64,000 nucleotides of DNA from Branchiostoma floridae (Eukaryota; Chordata; Leptocardii; Amphioxiformes; Branchiostomatidae), in contig NC_049979.1 of assembly GCF_000003815.2 (NCBI RefSeq), positions 15,097,915 through 15,161,914 on the forward strand. Reading direction: 5' to 3'. Position numbers and translations under genes: made by a program. Under the pieces are notes generated by a model. It searched no databases and was not told where the DNA came from. It saw only the letters and a program-made list of their open reading frames with translations. Positions 45,801 to 56,837 of the stretch are shown in pieces; positions within the stretch are counted from its first letter, which is position 1; each line of letters opens with the position of its first letter.

Positions 45801-48800
45801 ACACACACGCACTCTTATATTACTGGTTACAAACCAAGGCCTGGGGTCCACTGCTGGGGGGTGCCCCAGGGGGTGCCATTGGCCCAGGGGGTCCCATTGG
45901 AGCAGGGGGCGCCATTTGTGCAGGGGGGGCTGCTAAACTGCCTGGAACTTGTGGAAACTGTGAAGATCAATTGATTGTAACATTTATTCACCACCAATCA
46001 CGGAGGGAATCAAAAGGACAAATCAAAGAAGACCTGAATTTCTATAATCAATCATGGACCAACATATTTCTTATTTCTGTACATTTACTTCATCACAGCA
46101 CCACAGCATAACTGTACACCTGTACTCCAGGTCTGCTCAATTTCCCATCTTGGTAAGCAAAATTTGGAGAGCCCATGTCCTTATCAAATGCAGCATGGCT
46201 TCACTAAGTCCTTCCCCAACTGTCATCAAGAAATCCAACCTGCTCTCAAAGACTTGCAAGTACTCTAAGATACAACATGTGCCAGGTCCTGATTACATAT
46301 TACCCGAACTATGATTTTTGTACTTCAATATGATTTTTGTAGCTTCAATGAAACAGGTATTTACAAAACATATTGTGCAATAATAGTGCTTTATTTGACA
46401 TTGTATACATTATTTCTAACATGACAAAACAGTGGTCATGACAGTCCATGAGGATGCTAGCTGAATTCTCCCAGGGATGCTGAGATCCAGGTTTGAAGAC
46501 TACAAACATTATGATGCTGATTAAAAAAAAGAAGTCAATCGAAAAGTGGATATAATTATAAGCATATATAGGACCCAGCAATATCCCATAATGCACCATT
46601 TTACCTCATTTATTACATGTACTCAATAGTCTATCTGTTGTGAAAGTTGAAATAAGCATCATGCCTGACAGTACACATTCATGAGTATAATATATCATAA
46701 GGGTGGATATTTCCCTGATCCTTTGTTCTTTCTTTTCCATAGAGTTCATTCTTTGGTTTCGGTTTCCACTTATACTACAGCAGCAAGTTCTTTGGTTTAA
46801 GGTCTTACCTAATCGCACAAGCTTTCTTGACTTCAGTAAGCTTTCTGGCTGAGATACTCACTACAAACTGAATGTCACACCAGTACAAAAGGTATAAAAT
46901 GATACATGTTTGGTTCAACTAAAAGGACATCCTGCATAGCTATAACAAGTCTTACTCTATTTCATGCTGTACAGTAAATATGCTTACTAAGTGACAGGCA
47001 TAGTCACAGCATTCTCAAAGCAGTAGCAATACTTGATTAAAAGAGGTAACATAATTGGTCATCCAAGAAACAGTAATTATGACAAATGTCCTATGCTTTG
47101 TCTTAAGTGACTACAAACTACTCAAAGACAAAAATCTAACACCCAACAGAAGCAAACACTTCTGAGTCTTGTAGGCATCTTATTTTTGGAGCACTTAGAC
47201 TGGAGGGGGGTATCTTTCATCTCCCACAGGAGGGGGGTAGTCACCAACTGGAGGGGGGTAATCACCCACTGGAGGGGGGTAGTCACCGACCATTGGGGGT
47301 GCATATGCTGGGTCATCCTGGAAGTAAATGTCCGACAAGCACAATATGAGAATAGCAGTTGCTAAAATTAAACACTTGTTATGTTACAATGTTTATGATA
47401 TTCTTGACAAAAACAAGGATGACAAAAACATGTGATGTGGCCAACATTTACATTCAACATTGGTCCCAAACATAAAATTATGACAAAAATGCAAGCATGG
47501 TTTAAAATATTGTGTTTTCTACCTTCAAAACTCCCAATGAACACAAGGTATGTTATTACTACAGACAGTGCTGATGCTGAAATTACTCTAAAATAACTCA
47601 AAGGTAAACATAAACAAACAAAACTCACCATTGGTGGGTGGATGTAGGATGAAAAACTAAAATGGTCCATGCTGAAGGTGCAGTGAACATTGTCATGCAC
47701 AGTTCTAATGCTCACCAATCAAAATGCCTCGCACTTTTGTATGGGATACACATCCCTTGTAAAATAACAGGGTAATATGACAACTACTGCCACAAAAAAA
47801 CATAACACAATCTTTTACAGACATTTCAAGCAAACATTCCAAAATTTTTCTTAAATCCTATATGGACACTTTATGGCACTATATGGAACTTTGAAGCCTA
47901 TACCCATGCATTTGTTCATGACACACATTCTCAGCAGACAGATGCAAGAGGAATGGTCTTATTGATTGCATTTTGTGGATTGTAAAGAAATAACAGATCT
48001 GGAAGACCATTTTCAATCATATCACAAGAAAAAACACAAGACTGTAGTGCATAGTCAAGCATAAGGACAGTTGATAATTGAGGTATTTGCTTAAAGTATC
48101 ATTCAGCATGCTAAGACCACAACAACATCACAACAACAAATTGAGTGTTCTTTAATTCATTTTTATTAGTGGTTGGAAACCTAGCAAGTTTCAGATTCTG
48201 AACATAAAAACTTTCCCTCCAAACATGGGGCTAGTGGCAGGGAACACAAGAATGAAAATGAGGTCTACATGACTTTCTAGAGGGGTAAAATGTCTCCATG
48301 TTTGTTATGTTTCAGAAGTTAGCACAAGTTACTTACAGGGTTGTAGACAGGACCAGGTCCTCTCTGGGGCAGGGGGGCACCCGGCTGCGGCTGGGAACAA
48401 CACATGTCAGGTTTAGATGTAATTCTATTGACATCACAAATATAACTGACACTTGCTCAAAAATTTCACTTGTATGAAATTTGAAATAGGAAACATTTTA
48501 CTTCATTTCACACAGAAAAAGGTTACATATCAAAACCAGAATGGTTCCTCCTTTGATGCATAATGCCAAAAATAAAGTTGAGTGAAATGCCTTGGGTTCT
48601 TACCAAGCCTGAGTCAAAGCGGATGGCCTGGATCTGTACCTTCCCATCGATGGCCAGGGTGTTGACCCGCTGGAACGGGATACGGTGGCGGAACTCAATG
48701 AAGTGCTGGCCATTCACTGCAACCTGCACAGCAGTAGTTATAAACGGAACGGAGAAAATGAGGAACGGAGGAACGGACATCACAATATAACAGGACCTGG

Positions 48801-51800
48801 TGTGGTTTCACTACCTTCTTTTGGATAGTCATGTTCAATAGTTCTAATCCTGTTTTACTAGACTAGTAATACATGTACTACACATGTGCTCCAGTGAGCT
48901 TTTGCAAGTTTTACTAGTCAAGTTTTCCAACTGCATGGCAGACACAACCCCTCCCTGTAAAAAAAATACACTGCTACAGAAACAGCAAGCAAACTTGCAT
49001 CTTATGTGCCACCTGGCACCACAAGAGCTTGAACACTATAAGTACAGCACTACTTTGCCTGCCCTTAAGTGGCTACCTTGAACTTGTCTGGCTCAGTGAG
49101 GATGATCATCTCAAAGTTCTGCCCCATGGCAAAGGGGAAGGGTCCGTGCGGCTTCTCCTCAGCACCCCAGGCCTGGTTCTGCAGGCAGTTCCGCACCACG
49201 ACGCCCGCCATCAGGCGTGGGTTGAAGTGCATGGCGATGTCAGCGCGTGGCTGGGTGCTGGCGCCACACTGCAGGTTTACATGGAACCTGCCTCAGGAAA
49301 ACACACGGACATAATAAGACCTTGCATTGCAATCTGACAGATGATAATGTTATTTTAAGATGATGGATTCCTCATACTACTCATTGTTACTGACAATTTG
49401 TACTTGCTGATACAAGGTTAAGACCTGATCCTCCTAGGATTGAGGGTAAATTGATATAGTATTACATATCAATATTTATATAGAAGGCTAAAGTTAAGTA
49501 CCTTAAAATGTGTGGCAAAAAGGGACATAGTATATATATAAACATAAATAAAATGGAGACCCCTGGATTTTAATTAAAAGCACCCATAAAGTTCAGCTAT
49601 TTAAAAGGCATGCCTAATTAGCTTTCAAGACACATTCTTCATAATTTCTTTGTTAAGCCACCACCACCAGTAGCTTTTCACCCAAACTGTGTGACGTATA
49701 TCATACCAACACTCTTCATACATTATACCAAACAACCCAGGTTTTCTATGGAAATACAAAAAAATACTTCATGTATAGTTCATTTATAAAAAAAACATGC
49801 ATAATTCATGACTTGCAGCATATACAGAAAATGATAGTAATGTTAACAAATGACTCCAACATTGAAGCAACTGACCTTTTCAATATATGTTTCTGACTAT
49901 TGATAACTTAAAATGAGCTGTGGGAGCAACAGTTTCAATCTGCAATCTGCAGGAAAGCAGTTGACTTAACATTACAGAGCAAGTCAATGAAAGTAGCAAA
50001 AGATGCAAAATGTACAGAAGGAAACAAATAAACTGTTGTATGTCAATTACATGATAGAATGATTCTCAATATTAAGGTAGAAAATAATACATCAACTTAA
50101 CATCCAAATGGCACAAATCTGACAATGAGGGCATATTGATTCCTGAACTGAAATTCATGTCATGGGACAGACATACATACAAAAATATTTTGAAATGCAA
50201 TGAATGGCAATAAAAAACCTTCTCTATAAAGCAATCAACAGAGTAAACAGATCTCATGCACTGTGTCTGTTTAGTGAAACAGAGTTAACTTACGTGCTGG
50301 TAAAGTGACAGGGGTATAAAGGTTAACAGAACAGCAGAAGGTGTAACATAGGGAGAGAAGAAGAGTGTGTCAAACAAAACAAGAAGCACAAAACACAGGG
50401 TATGTTGTGCATACCTTGATCATGAGGGTAAAGTGGAGTACAACACAATAGAATTGTGAGAAGGATTGGCAACAAATTTGACAAAAGACGAGAAAGGAAT
50501 GTACATCATCTTACAAACTGACAAACTGGGAGACAAGACAGAGAAAAAATGTAAAGGCATTAAAAAAAAAATGTTATATGGCTAAGTTGTCTTGCTCTCT
50601 TTTCTCTAGTATCCCAACCATCACACCACACAACATCCACCCACCTGTCTGCTCCAGGTATCACAAACCCCTGGATAGTGATCATCTTCCCAGGCTGCAG
50701 CCCTCCCTGGATCTCTCCAATGTATGGGATATGCTGGATAATACAAAATTATGTTGATGGTTGATACTTGTAACGAAAAATGTTCGAGAGGCAATGTAAT
50801 CTCAGATTAACCAAGAAGGCGAGGCAGAGCACACACTCCCTTCAAAGGGATGATATGCGAATAATGCAACCCTTACCAATATTCAACATGCATATCAATA
50901 GTCACAGCTAGATATATGAACCAGTGACCAGGTTGTATGTGTGTACTGACAATTATTAGCCTAAGTGTACTATGGTTGACAAAGAGTGTTTCATTTTCCA
51001 GAGTTTTCACAAACTTTAAACTTTAACTATAAACCTTCTCCATTGGATATGATATATAATGAGCACATCTATGTACATAATTTGCATATTCCTTTTAAGA
51101 GGTATACAATTCAAGGTATAAATGGTTGAATCACACCCTCAACCTGGTTCCCCTTTTCCCAGCTTGGGACTGGGATTGTCTGTGAGCCAGTGTTGCACCA
51201 TGGCTGAGTTTCACTGTGTCAGCATTAGTCCCAGCTAATTGTCACATGTCTCCCTGCAAACATTCTCTCTTGGCACCAATCTACAGTTTTGTTGGACGAT
51301 GATCTTTAGTCTTTACTTTGGTGTCCAAAGAACAGGAGGCAGTACAGGCTATAGCCTACTGGCCAAATTTCAACCCTACTTGCACATACCATATAGATAC
51401 TTAGAATGATTATCTCACATGGAGTCCTGTGGATATCATTTCTGACCTACTTCCATGACAATATTATATAACACATTTCCCTATTAAAGTTACAGACTTT
51501 TTTTTTGGAACCAGTCATCACTAGTACTGCCCTACCATCAAGACAACATTTGACCAATGGATGGAGTATAGTAGATTAAAACTATACAGGGCTAGCTTTT
51601 GGTTACATGGAGACTTGAATGATCTTAACTGAATAAATGTTAACTTAACTACTTCAAATTTTAAGGCACCACAGGTCAAGGATGAGGACTGTAACAGTGG
51701 GTTGATGCTTAAAGTGCCAAAGCCTATTTTAGCTGTTGAGATTTGAAATGTGACCCCCTACTTGTAATGTGCAATTGATGTTTCAAAATTCTTACTCTTT

Positions 51801-52701
51801 CTTTAATAGCATTCATTTGCAAATAAATTGAATGTTTACAGATACTAAATTGTATACTATAGTACATAGCTACATCACTTCAACCCTGGCAACAGTGACG
51901 TGACATATATGCTAACTTTATACGTGTCCATTAGTCATTACGCCCCCTCACATGGTAAACAATAGGTAATTAATAAAAAACCCTTGGTTATCTTTCCCAA
52001 GGCATGGAGATGATTATTATGTATGTTAACGTTATGCAATTTAAGTGCTTTAAGCATCATAGTGCTTTAAGCATCATAAATAAAAAACAACAGTTGGTTT
52101 ATTATTGTGTGGACACGACTACCAAGCGGGCCATGAAGGGATTTTGCGTTTTGCCAATTTCCTTGTGAGCTACTTTTTCCAGAGCTGTTATGTTTGCACA
52201 GTCCCTCCAGCAATGTCTTTTGAAACACTAGTTGTTTAAACCACAAATTAACATTATAGTCATTGTCAAACTTCTCTTGGAAGAGAGCAACATCATCCCT
52301 ACACTATTTTGTTTCTGTTCGAACGCGCTCCTGATATTATAGGCGATCAATAATAAACTGCAAGCATTGGCAATTTGTAGTAGAGGTTAATTGCTTGTAT
52401 TGCATCAATGTGATGAAATTATGATAATAAATTTACCAAAATGGCTTTGCAGTGTTCAACAACCGGGCATGTGCCATTGCGACCCATTCATGTCATGGAA
52501 TGACGTTTTGTAGAGGGCAATACTAATGTTAGGGTTAATCATAAGGGTAACGTTACCGATTCAAAATGGTCTGCATATATGAGAAAAATGTACTGCAAGC
52601 TGGCGTCAGGCAATTCCAAGATAAACAGCTGGAGTTGCCAAAAATGAACCTACCGGGTTCACAACTGGTGCCTGCATTCCTCCAAAACCTGGGTACGCCA
52701 T
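42854..52701 (-). CDS. Tandem-repeat galectin (two carbohydrate-recognition domains)
   Basis: Ten minus-strand exons: 52701-52654, 50733-50645, 49287-49077, 48723-48604, 48390-48337, 47317-47201, 45957-45835, 43977-43886, 43506-43329 and 43003-42854, total 393 residues. Galectins bind beta-galactosides and are secreted without a signal peptide; none is seen ([16 protein letters not shown]). CRD1 (about 17-156) has H-F-N-P-R at 66-70, V-x-N at 77-79 and WGAEEK at 86-91. CRD2 (about 255-393) has Q-F-N-P-R at 305-309 and WGAEEK at 325-330. The linker is Pro/Gly rich: [17 protein letters not shown], then YPPPVGD repeats, then [19 protein letters not shown]. The linker recalls galectin-3 while the two-CRD layout recalls galectin-4/-9. 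Exon 6 has a weak donor (GTCTAA) or may be a terminal exon ending at the TAA at 47195-47197. Transposons sit in the intron between exons 7 and 8 and just next to exon 7. Confidence 0.92.
44321..45370. mobile_element. Mutator-like MITE in a galectin intron
   Basis: A 1050-bp element bounded by 10-bp direct repeats TGGCCACCAA (44311-44320 and 45371-45380). Ends are inverted repeats of about 75-90 bp beginning GGGTTTTCGGAAAAACCTGT on the left and GGTTTTCGGAAAAACCTGTC on the right (reverse complement), both including GAAAAGAGGGTCTGCAT. The 9-10 bp duplication and GGG start suit MULE-type elements. The interior has a 15-bp perfect hairpin (45101-45135, AAGGAGCTTTTATCA stem) and no transposase. Confidence 0.8.
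45667..45786. mobile_element. 120-bp near-perfect foldback element
   Basis: Almost the whole element is one inverted repeat: CTAGACTGGGTACCATCC to the right-hand copy GGATGGTACCCAGGCTAG, with the core CTCCTTACACTCGCTACCCT repeated inverted around a short A/T centre. It is flanked by the 7-bp direct repeat TAACTCC (45660-45666 and 45787-45793). It ends about 50 bp downstream of galectin exon 7. Confidence 0.75.
47210..47295 (-). repeat. 21-bp coding repeat (YPPPVGD) in galectin exon 6
   Basis: Three to four copies of a 21-bp unit coding D-Y-P-P-P-V-G. The repeated CCA|GTGGGT or GTTGGT is also a set of in-frame (phase 0) splice-donor-like sequences, so the exon could be shortened by alternative donors without breaking the frame. 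Confidence 0.8.
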
Positions 52702-53314
52702 TTTGAGAAGTTCTGGGTCGACAGGGCGAGAAGAAGGCACTGGTACAAAGGATCCACACAGCGAGCGAAACTACCTCTTCTGCGGACTTTCGGGGTGAAG
52801 CGGAAGTCACGAGCAGCTGAGTCAAGACGGGGGCGTGGTCACTGAACCCGGGCGGGTTTACCTGCAGCGGCTCCGCGGAGACGGGCTTTCTGCGACAAAG
52901 CAGGAGCGCTATCTAGCGAGATATGAGGGATGAACAGTATCCAAGAAGATTGAAAATCTTTGCTTCTAAACCAAATACTAACGTTAGTAATCAAAATATG
53001 CTAAATCCAATGTTTACTGGACCTGATGAAGAAGTTTGCAATTTCTGAAACACAGTGCAACCCCAGGCTAATTTTTATTCTGAAGCATATGGCCAACATA
53101 CCTTTGGTAAATAAACTCAATACCAAACAGCACTTAAACCTTTTCCAAGTATGCAAACAACAAACTTTGCTGTCTGCACATCCTGGTGTTTCACAGCAAC
53201 ATAACTATATGCAAAGGAAATCCAGAATCCATTCTTTGGTCTGCAGCATGCCATATATTGCATGATAGTTTTGATACACCCAGATCACAGTGCCAATCTC
53301 TGGTAGGGTACATC
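52702..53314. promoter_or_regulatory. Shared head-to-head promoter region of galectin and fibrinogen-related lectin
   Basis: About 613 bp separate the two start codons, which point away from each other. The galectin side is GC-rich (52780-52900); the lectin side is AT-rich. No specific factor site was recognised. The arrangement would allow co-regulation. Confidence 0.5.
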
Positions 53315-56300
53315 ATGGGAAGGTTGGTGCTTCTGGCTCTTCTCACACTGCTGCAACAAGGAAGTGCAGCAAATGTCAAGAACCTCCCTGAGATTGTTCA
53401 CCATGAGACGGCAATAGGGGACAACGAAGTCATGGGGCAGTGCACAGTGTACTGTGCTTCCCAGCCAACTGCATCCTGCCCAGCTCTGGACCATCTCCTG
53501 CTGTACCTGAGTACACAGGACAGCCTACAGGGACAGCTGGCACAGCTGAAGAACAGGACAGACAGCCTCGATGGGCAGCTGCAGCAACTAGCTCAACAGG
53601 AGCTGAATGAGGTGGGTTCTGACATTTCTGTATCTGTATCTATATAGCCGGTATAACCGCCCTTTGGCGTAGCACACCAGCTTGACATTTCTGACCATAA
53701 ATGCTGATGGATAACTGAAAAAGTACTAAGCATTATTTTGACAATATTGTGTTACAGGTTGCTAATTGCTAGCTCAGTTGCCCAATGCACAAGATCGCCT
53801 TGTTGGCATGGTAGATATTCTAAACACTCTCATCTATTTGTCTGGCAGTGACAAGAACCGCAACTTCTAAAATACAGTGTACCTTTACAACAGGTCTACA
53901 ACCCTTTGAAGTATTGAATATCCAAGTCTTGCCCCAAAGTTAGTATGTCTCAAACACGTTCTCCACACCCGAAGCATTAGCAAACAAAGAATGTGTGAAC
54001 AGTTTCAGGCAGAAGTTGACCTGAAAGCAACAGTTGAGGCTCTTCAGGTGACAATCAGCAGTCAGGACAGCATCATCCAACAGCAGGCTGCAGCTTTACA
54101 GCAACTAAGCAACACCATCCAGCAACAGGCCAGCATGTTGCAGCAACAAGAAACCACTAACCGACAACAAGCAACAACCTTGCAGCAACTGGAAGGTAAT
54201 GTGACAAATTATGTGATGTACATTGTATATGATGATATCAAGTATTTTATCATTCATAGCTAGTAAAAGTGATAACTGTGTTACCATGTAAACTTATAAT
54301 GAATGAGAACCTTTACAAGTGGCCAAACTGATCTAAAAGCAAGTCAGTAGCAAATGAAAGCAAGGCTCGACTGAACGACATCAAGTTAGTATACCCGCAA
54401 ATATCAGTGATACATTCATTAAACTGCCAGTTCAGTACATTGCTACTTCCACACTAACGTTACATGTACATTTTGTATACAGCTCCTACAATTTCAAGAA
54501 TATCTGTATCAATTAACATGAATTACCGACGGATAATAAAGCAAACGTGCGTGCATGCTGTTAAAATATTTCAAGGATTCTAGGTAACATCTCTAATTTC
54601 AGACAAAGTGAACGGTCCCCGTGACTGCCTGGAGCTGTTAAACACCGGCCACACCACCAGTGATGTCTACACCATCTACCCAGATGGAGGGGGGAAGAGC
54701 CCCATCCATGTGTACTGTGACATGGACACTGATGGGGGCGGATGGACGGTAATTAAAACTATATTATCTTCTTACTACAACTAGCAATTACTGTGCCACT
54801 GAAAGCTACGTTTTTACTGTAATAAATTTCAGAATCATAAAATTGTACCCATTTTGCTTAGGCCAATCTATACAAGAAAATCATCACCATGTTCCACATA
54901 TAGCTGTTTATGCTATACACTTACATTAACTTCACAAAACTATAAACAGTCTTTTTTCACTTTTTACAGCTCCTGCAGAGGCGACAAGATGGCTCCGTGA
55001 ACTTCTACCTTGACTGGCAGGCCTACAAGACAGGATTTGGAGATCTGAGGGGCGAGTTCTGGTTGGGTAAGACATGATTGCTTGGTTTACATGGAAAATT
55101 ATAGCAGACATTTATCAGTTCATCATTTATCATATTTCCTTCCAGCTTGATTAGTCTCAATCCCCTTGTACAAGTGGATTAGTACATCTATAACAAGTAC
55201 TCGTGACCTTTTGTCTCAGAACGACTTGAAACTTTATTTTGAAAATAAACCTGATATAACCCAAAAAGTATCATGTTCCAACATATAGATATAACATTTT
55301 TCTTTATACAAAACAGGCAGTAATATCTATCAGTTTTAGTACTGCATTGGCAACGCCTTTGGAGGATGAAGACATTGAAGAAGTCCTTGATAGAAACCTA
55401 TTGACAGTCAAGATGCTGTCATAGCATATAATCTATACTTACTAGCATATAAGCATTACTAGCTTTTCATTTTGCTGCTTTTACTCTCATGCTGAACTTG
55501 TACCTTAACATGTTCGAAATTGAGAGATAAATTGGTGGGGACTAACCATGCATTTTAATTTTCAGGAAATAACAATTTGCACCGCCTGACTGTCCAGGAC
55601 GTGTATCAACTGAGGGTGGACCTGGAAGACTTTGAGGGAAACTCAGCCTACGCCAAATACAGCACCTTCAGGGTGGAGGATGAACTCCACAGGTTCAAAC
55701 TGACAGTAGGGGGGTTCTCAGGAACTGCAGGTACATTGTATTGACAGTGTCATAGCATTTAACTGGTGCTACATCAAAGAGTGGTCTGCTTTCTATCATT
55801 GAAGTACCACGCTATATCAATGAAATCTTACTTAGCCATATGTTATGATCAAGGTAGTTTTAAGTTTTCTTTATCAGCAAAAGTGTTCCGGTTCAGGTTT
55901 TCATAGCCATGTATTCTATATCATGTTTAATCATAAATTTGGAGATAATCTACCTTGCTGTACATGACATAGATTACAAATAACAAAGGCTGACTATAGA
56001 GAGGGATACTAATTAGTCTTTGTCTGTATTACTGATGAAAGGTAGTGGAATCTGCCTGCAATGTCTGACCATTTCCAAAATCATATCCACTTGCTTGAGT
56101 AATTGCTATTTCACATATCTTAATACATGTACCCGGATGTCTAACCTTCATTGTTGTAGTCTTAGTCTAGTCGTGGCCTCAACAATGAATCTTTGACATG
56201 TATTTCAGGAGATGCCATGGCAGGCCATAACTCCATGTTCTTCTCAACCAAGGACAGAGACAATGATGCCAGTTCTTCCCATTGTTCCCAGACCTACAAG

Positions 56301-56456
56301 GGAGCCTGGTGGTATAATTCCTGTCATTCTGCGAACCTGAATGGCTTATACCTTGTTGGAGCTCATGTGTCAAATGCAGATGGGGTTAACTGGTACGAGT
56401 GGAAGGGACATCACTATTCCCTCAAACACACTGAGATGAAGATCAGGCCACATTAG
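53315..56456 (+). CDS. Secreted fibrinogen-related lectin (ficolin/FREP-like) with Gln-rich coiled coil
   Basis: Six exons: 53315-53611, 54009-54195, 54603-54748, 54970-55066, 55566-55730 and 56209-56456 (TAG), 379 residues. [19 protein letters not shown] is a signal peptide. Residues 70-160 are a coiled coil, first [19 protein letters not shown], then Gln-rich repeats in exon 2 ([17 protein letters not shown]). The fibrinogen C-terminal domain (about 168-379) starts [12 protein letters not shown]. It shows [44 protein letters not shown], a DRDND calcium site, [20 protein letters not shown] with its disulphide cysteines, and TEMKIRP at the end. Such proteins bind acetylated sugars on microbes and form oligomers through the coiled coil. 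Ficolins have collagen instead, so this is a FREP-type. The exon 2 acceptor could also be six bases earlier (54003). It converges with ADAT3. Confidence 0.92.
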
Positions 56457-56837
56457 ATTTACACTGACTGTAGGGATTTTTTATGGTCAAACAATGGTTA
56501 TGGTTAAAGGCAGGACCCCTATTTCATGTTCCTTCTGAAAGATGTGTGCACCTGTAACCAAGATGGCCTACCCAGGGTTAAACCAGAGTTTCACATGTAC
56601 CAACTAATTGGAACTAGGAGCTCAACTGGTAGGCAGCTACCAGTGTAAGCTACAGGGACATCCCAGGGCATGGTGGTAACTTAACCTAAAACTATAAAAT
56701 CAAAGAATCTGTTTATCCAAATTAGGTTTATCCATAAATGATGACACAGATTTCTGCTACCAAAATTGAACATACTTGGCATCAAGAATATAGAGGTTAA
56801 CATTCATTGCCAATCGCTATTTCTTTAAGATCAATTG
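56457..56837. other. Short spacer between convergent FREP and ADAT3 genes
   Basis: About 380 bp carrying both 3' ends. No further feature was recognised. Confidence 0.4.

Noticed and set aside
42854-52701. Calling the galectin by a vertebrate symbol (LGALS4, LGALS8 or LGALS9)
   Set aside because: The two-CRD layout with a Pro/Gly linker is shared by several families and orthology cannot be decided from the sequence alone.
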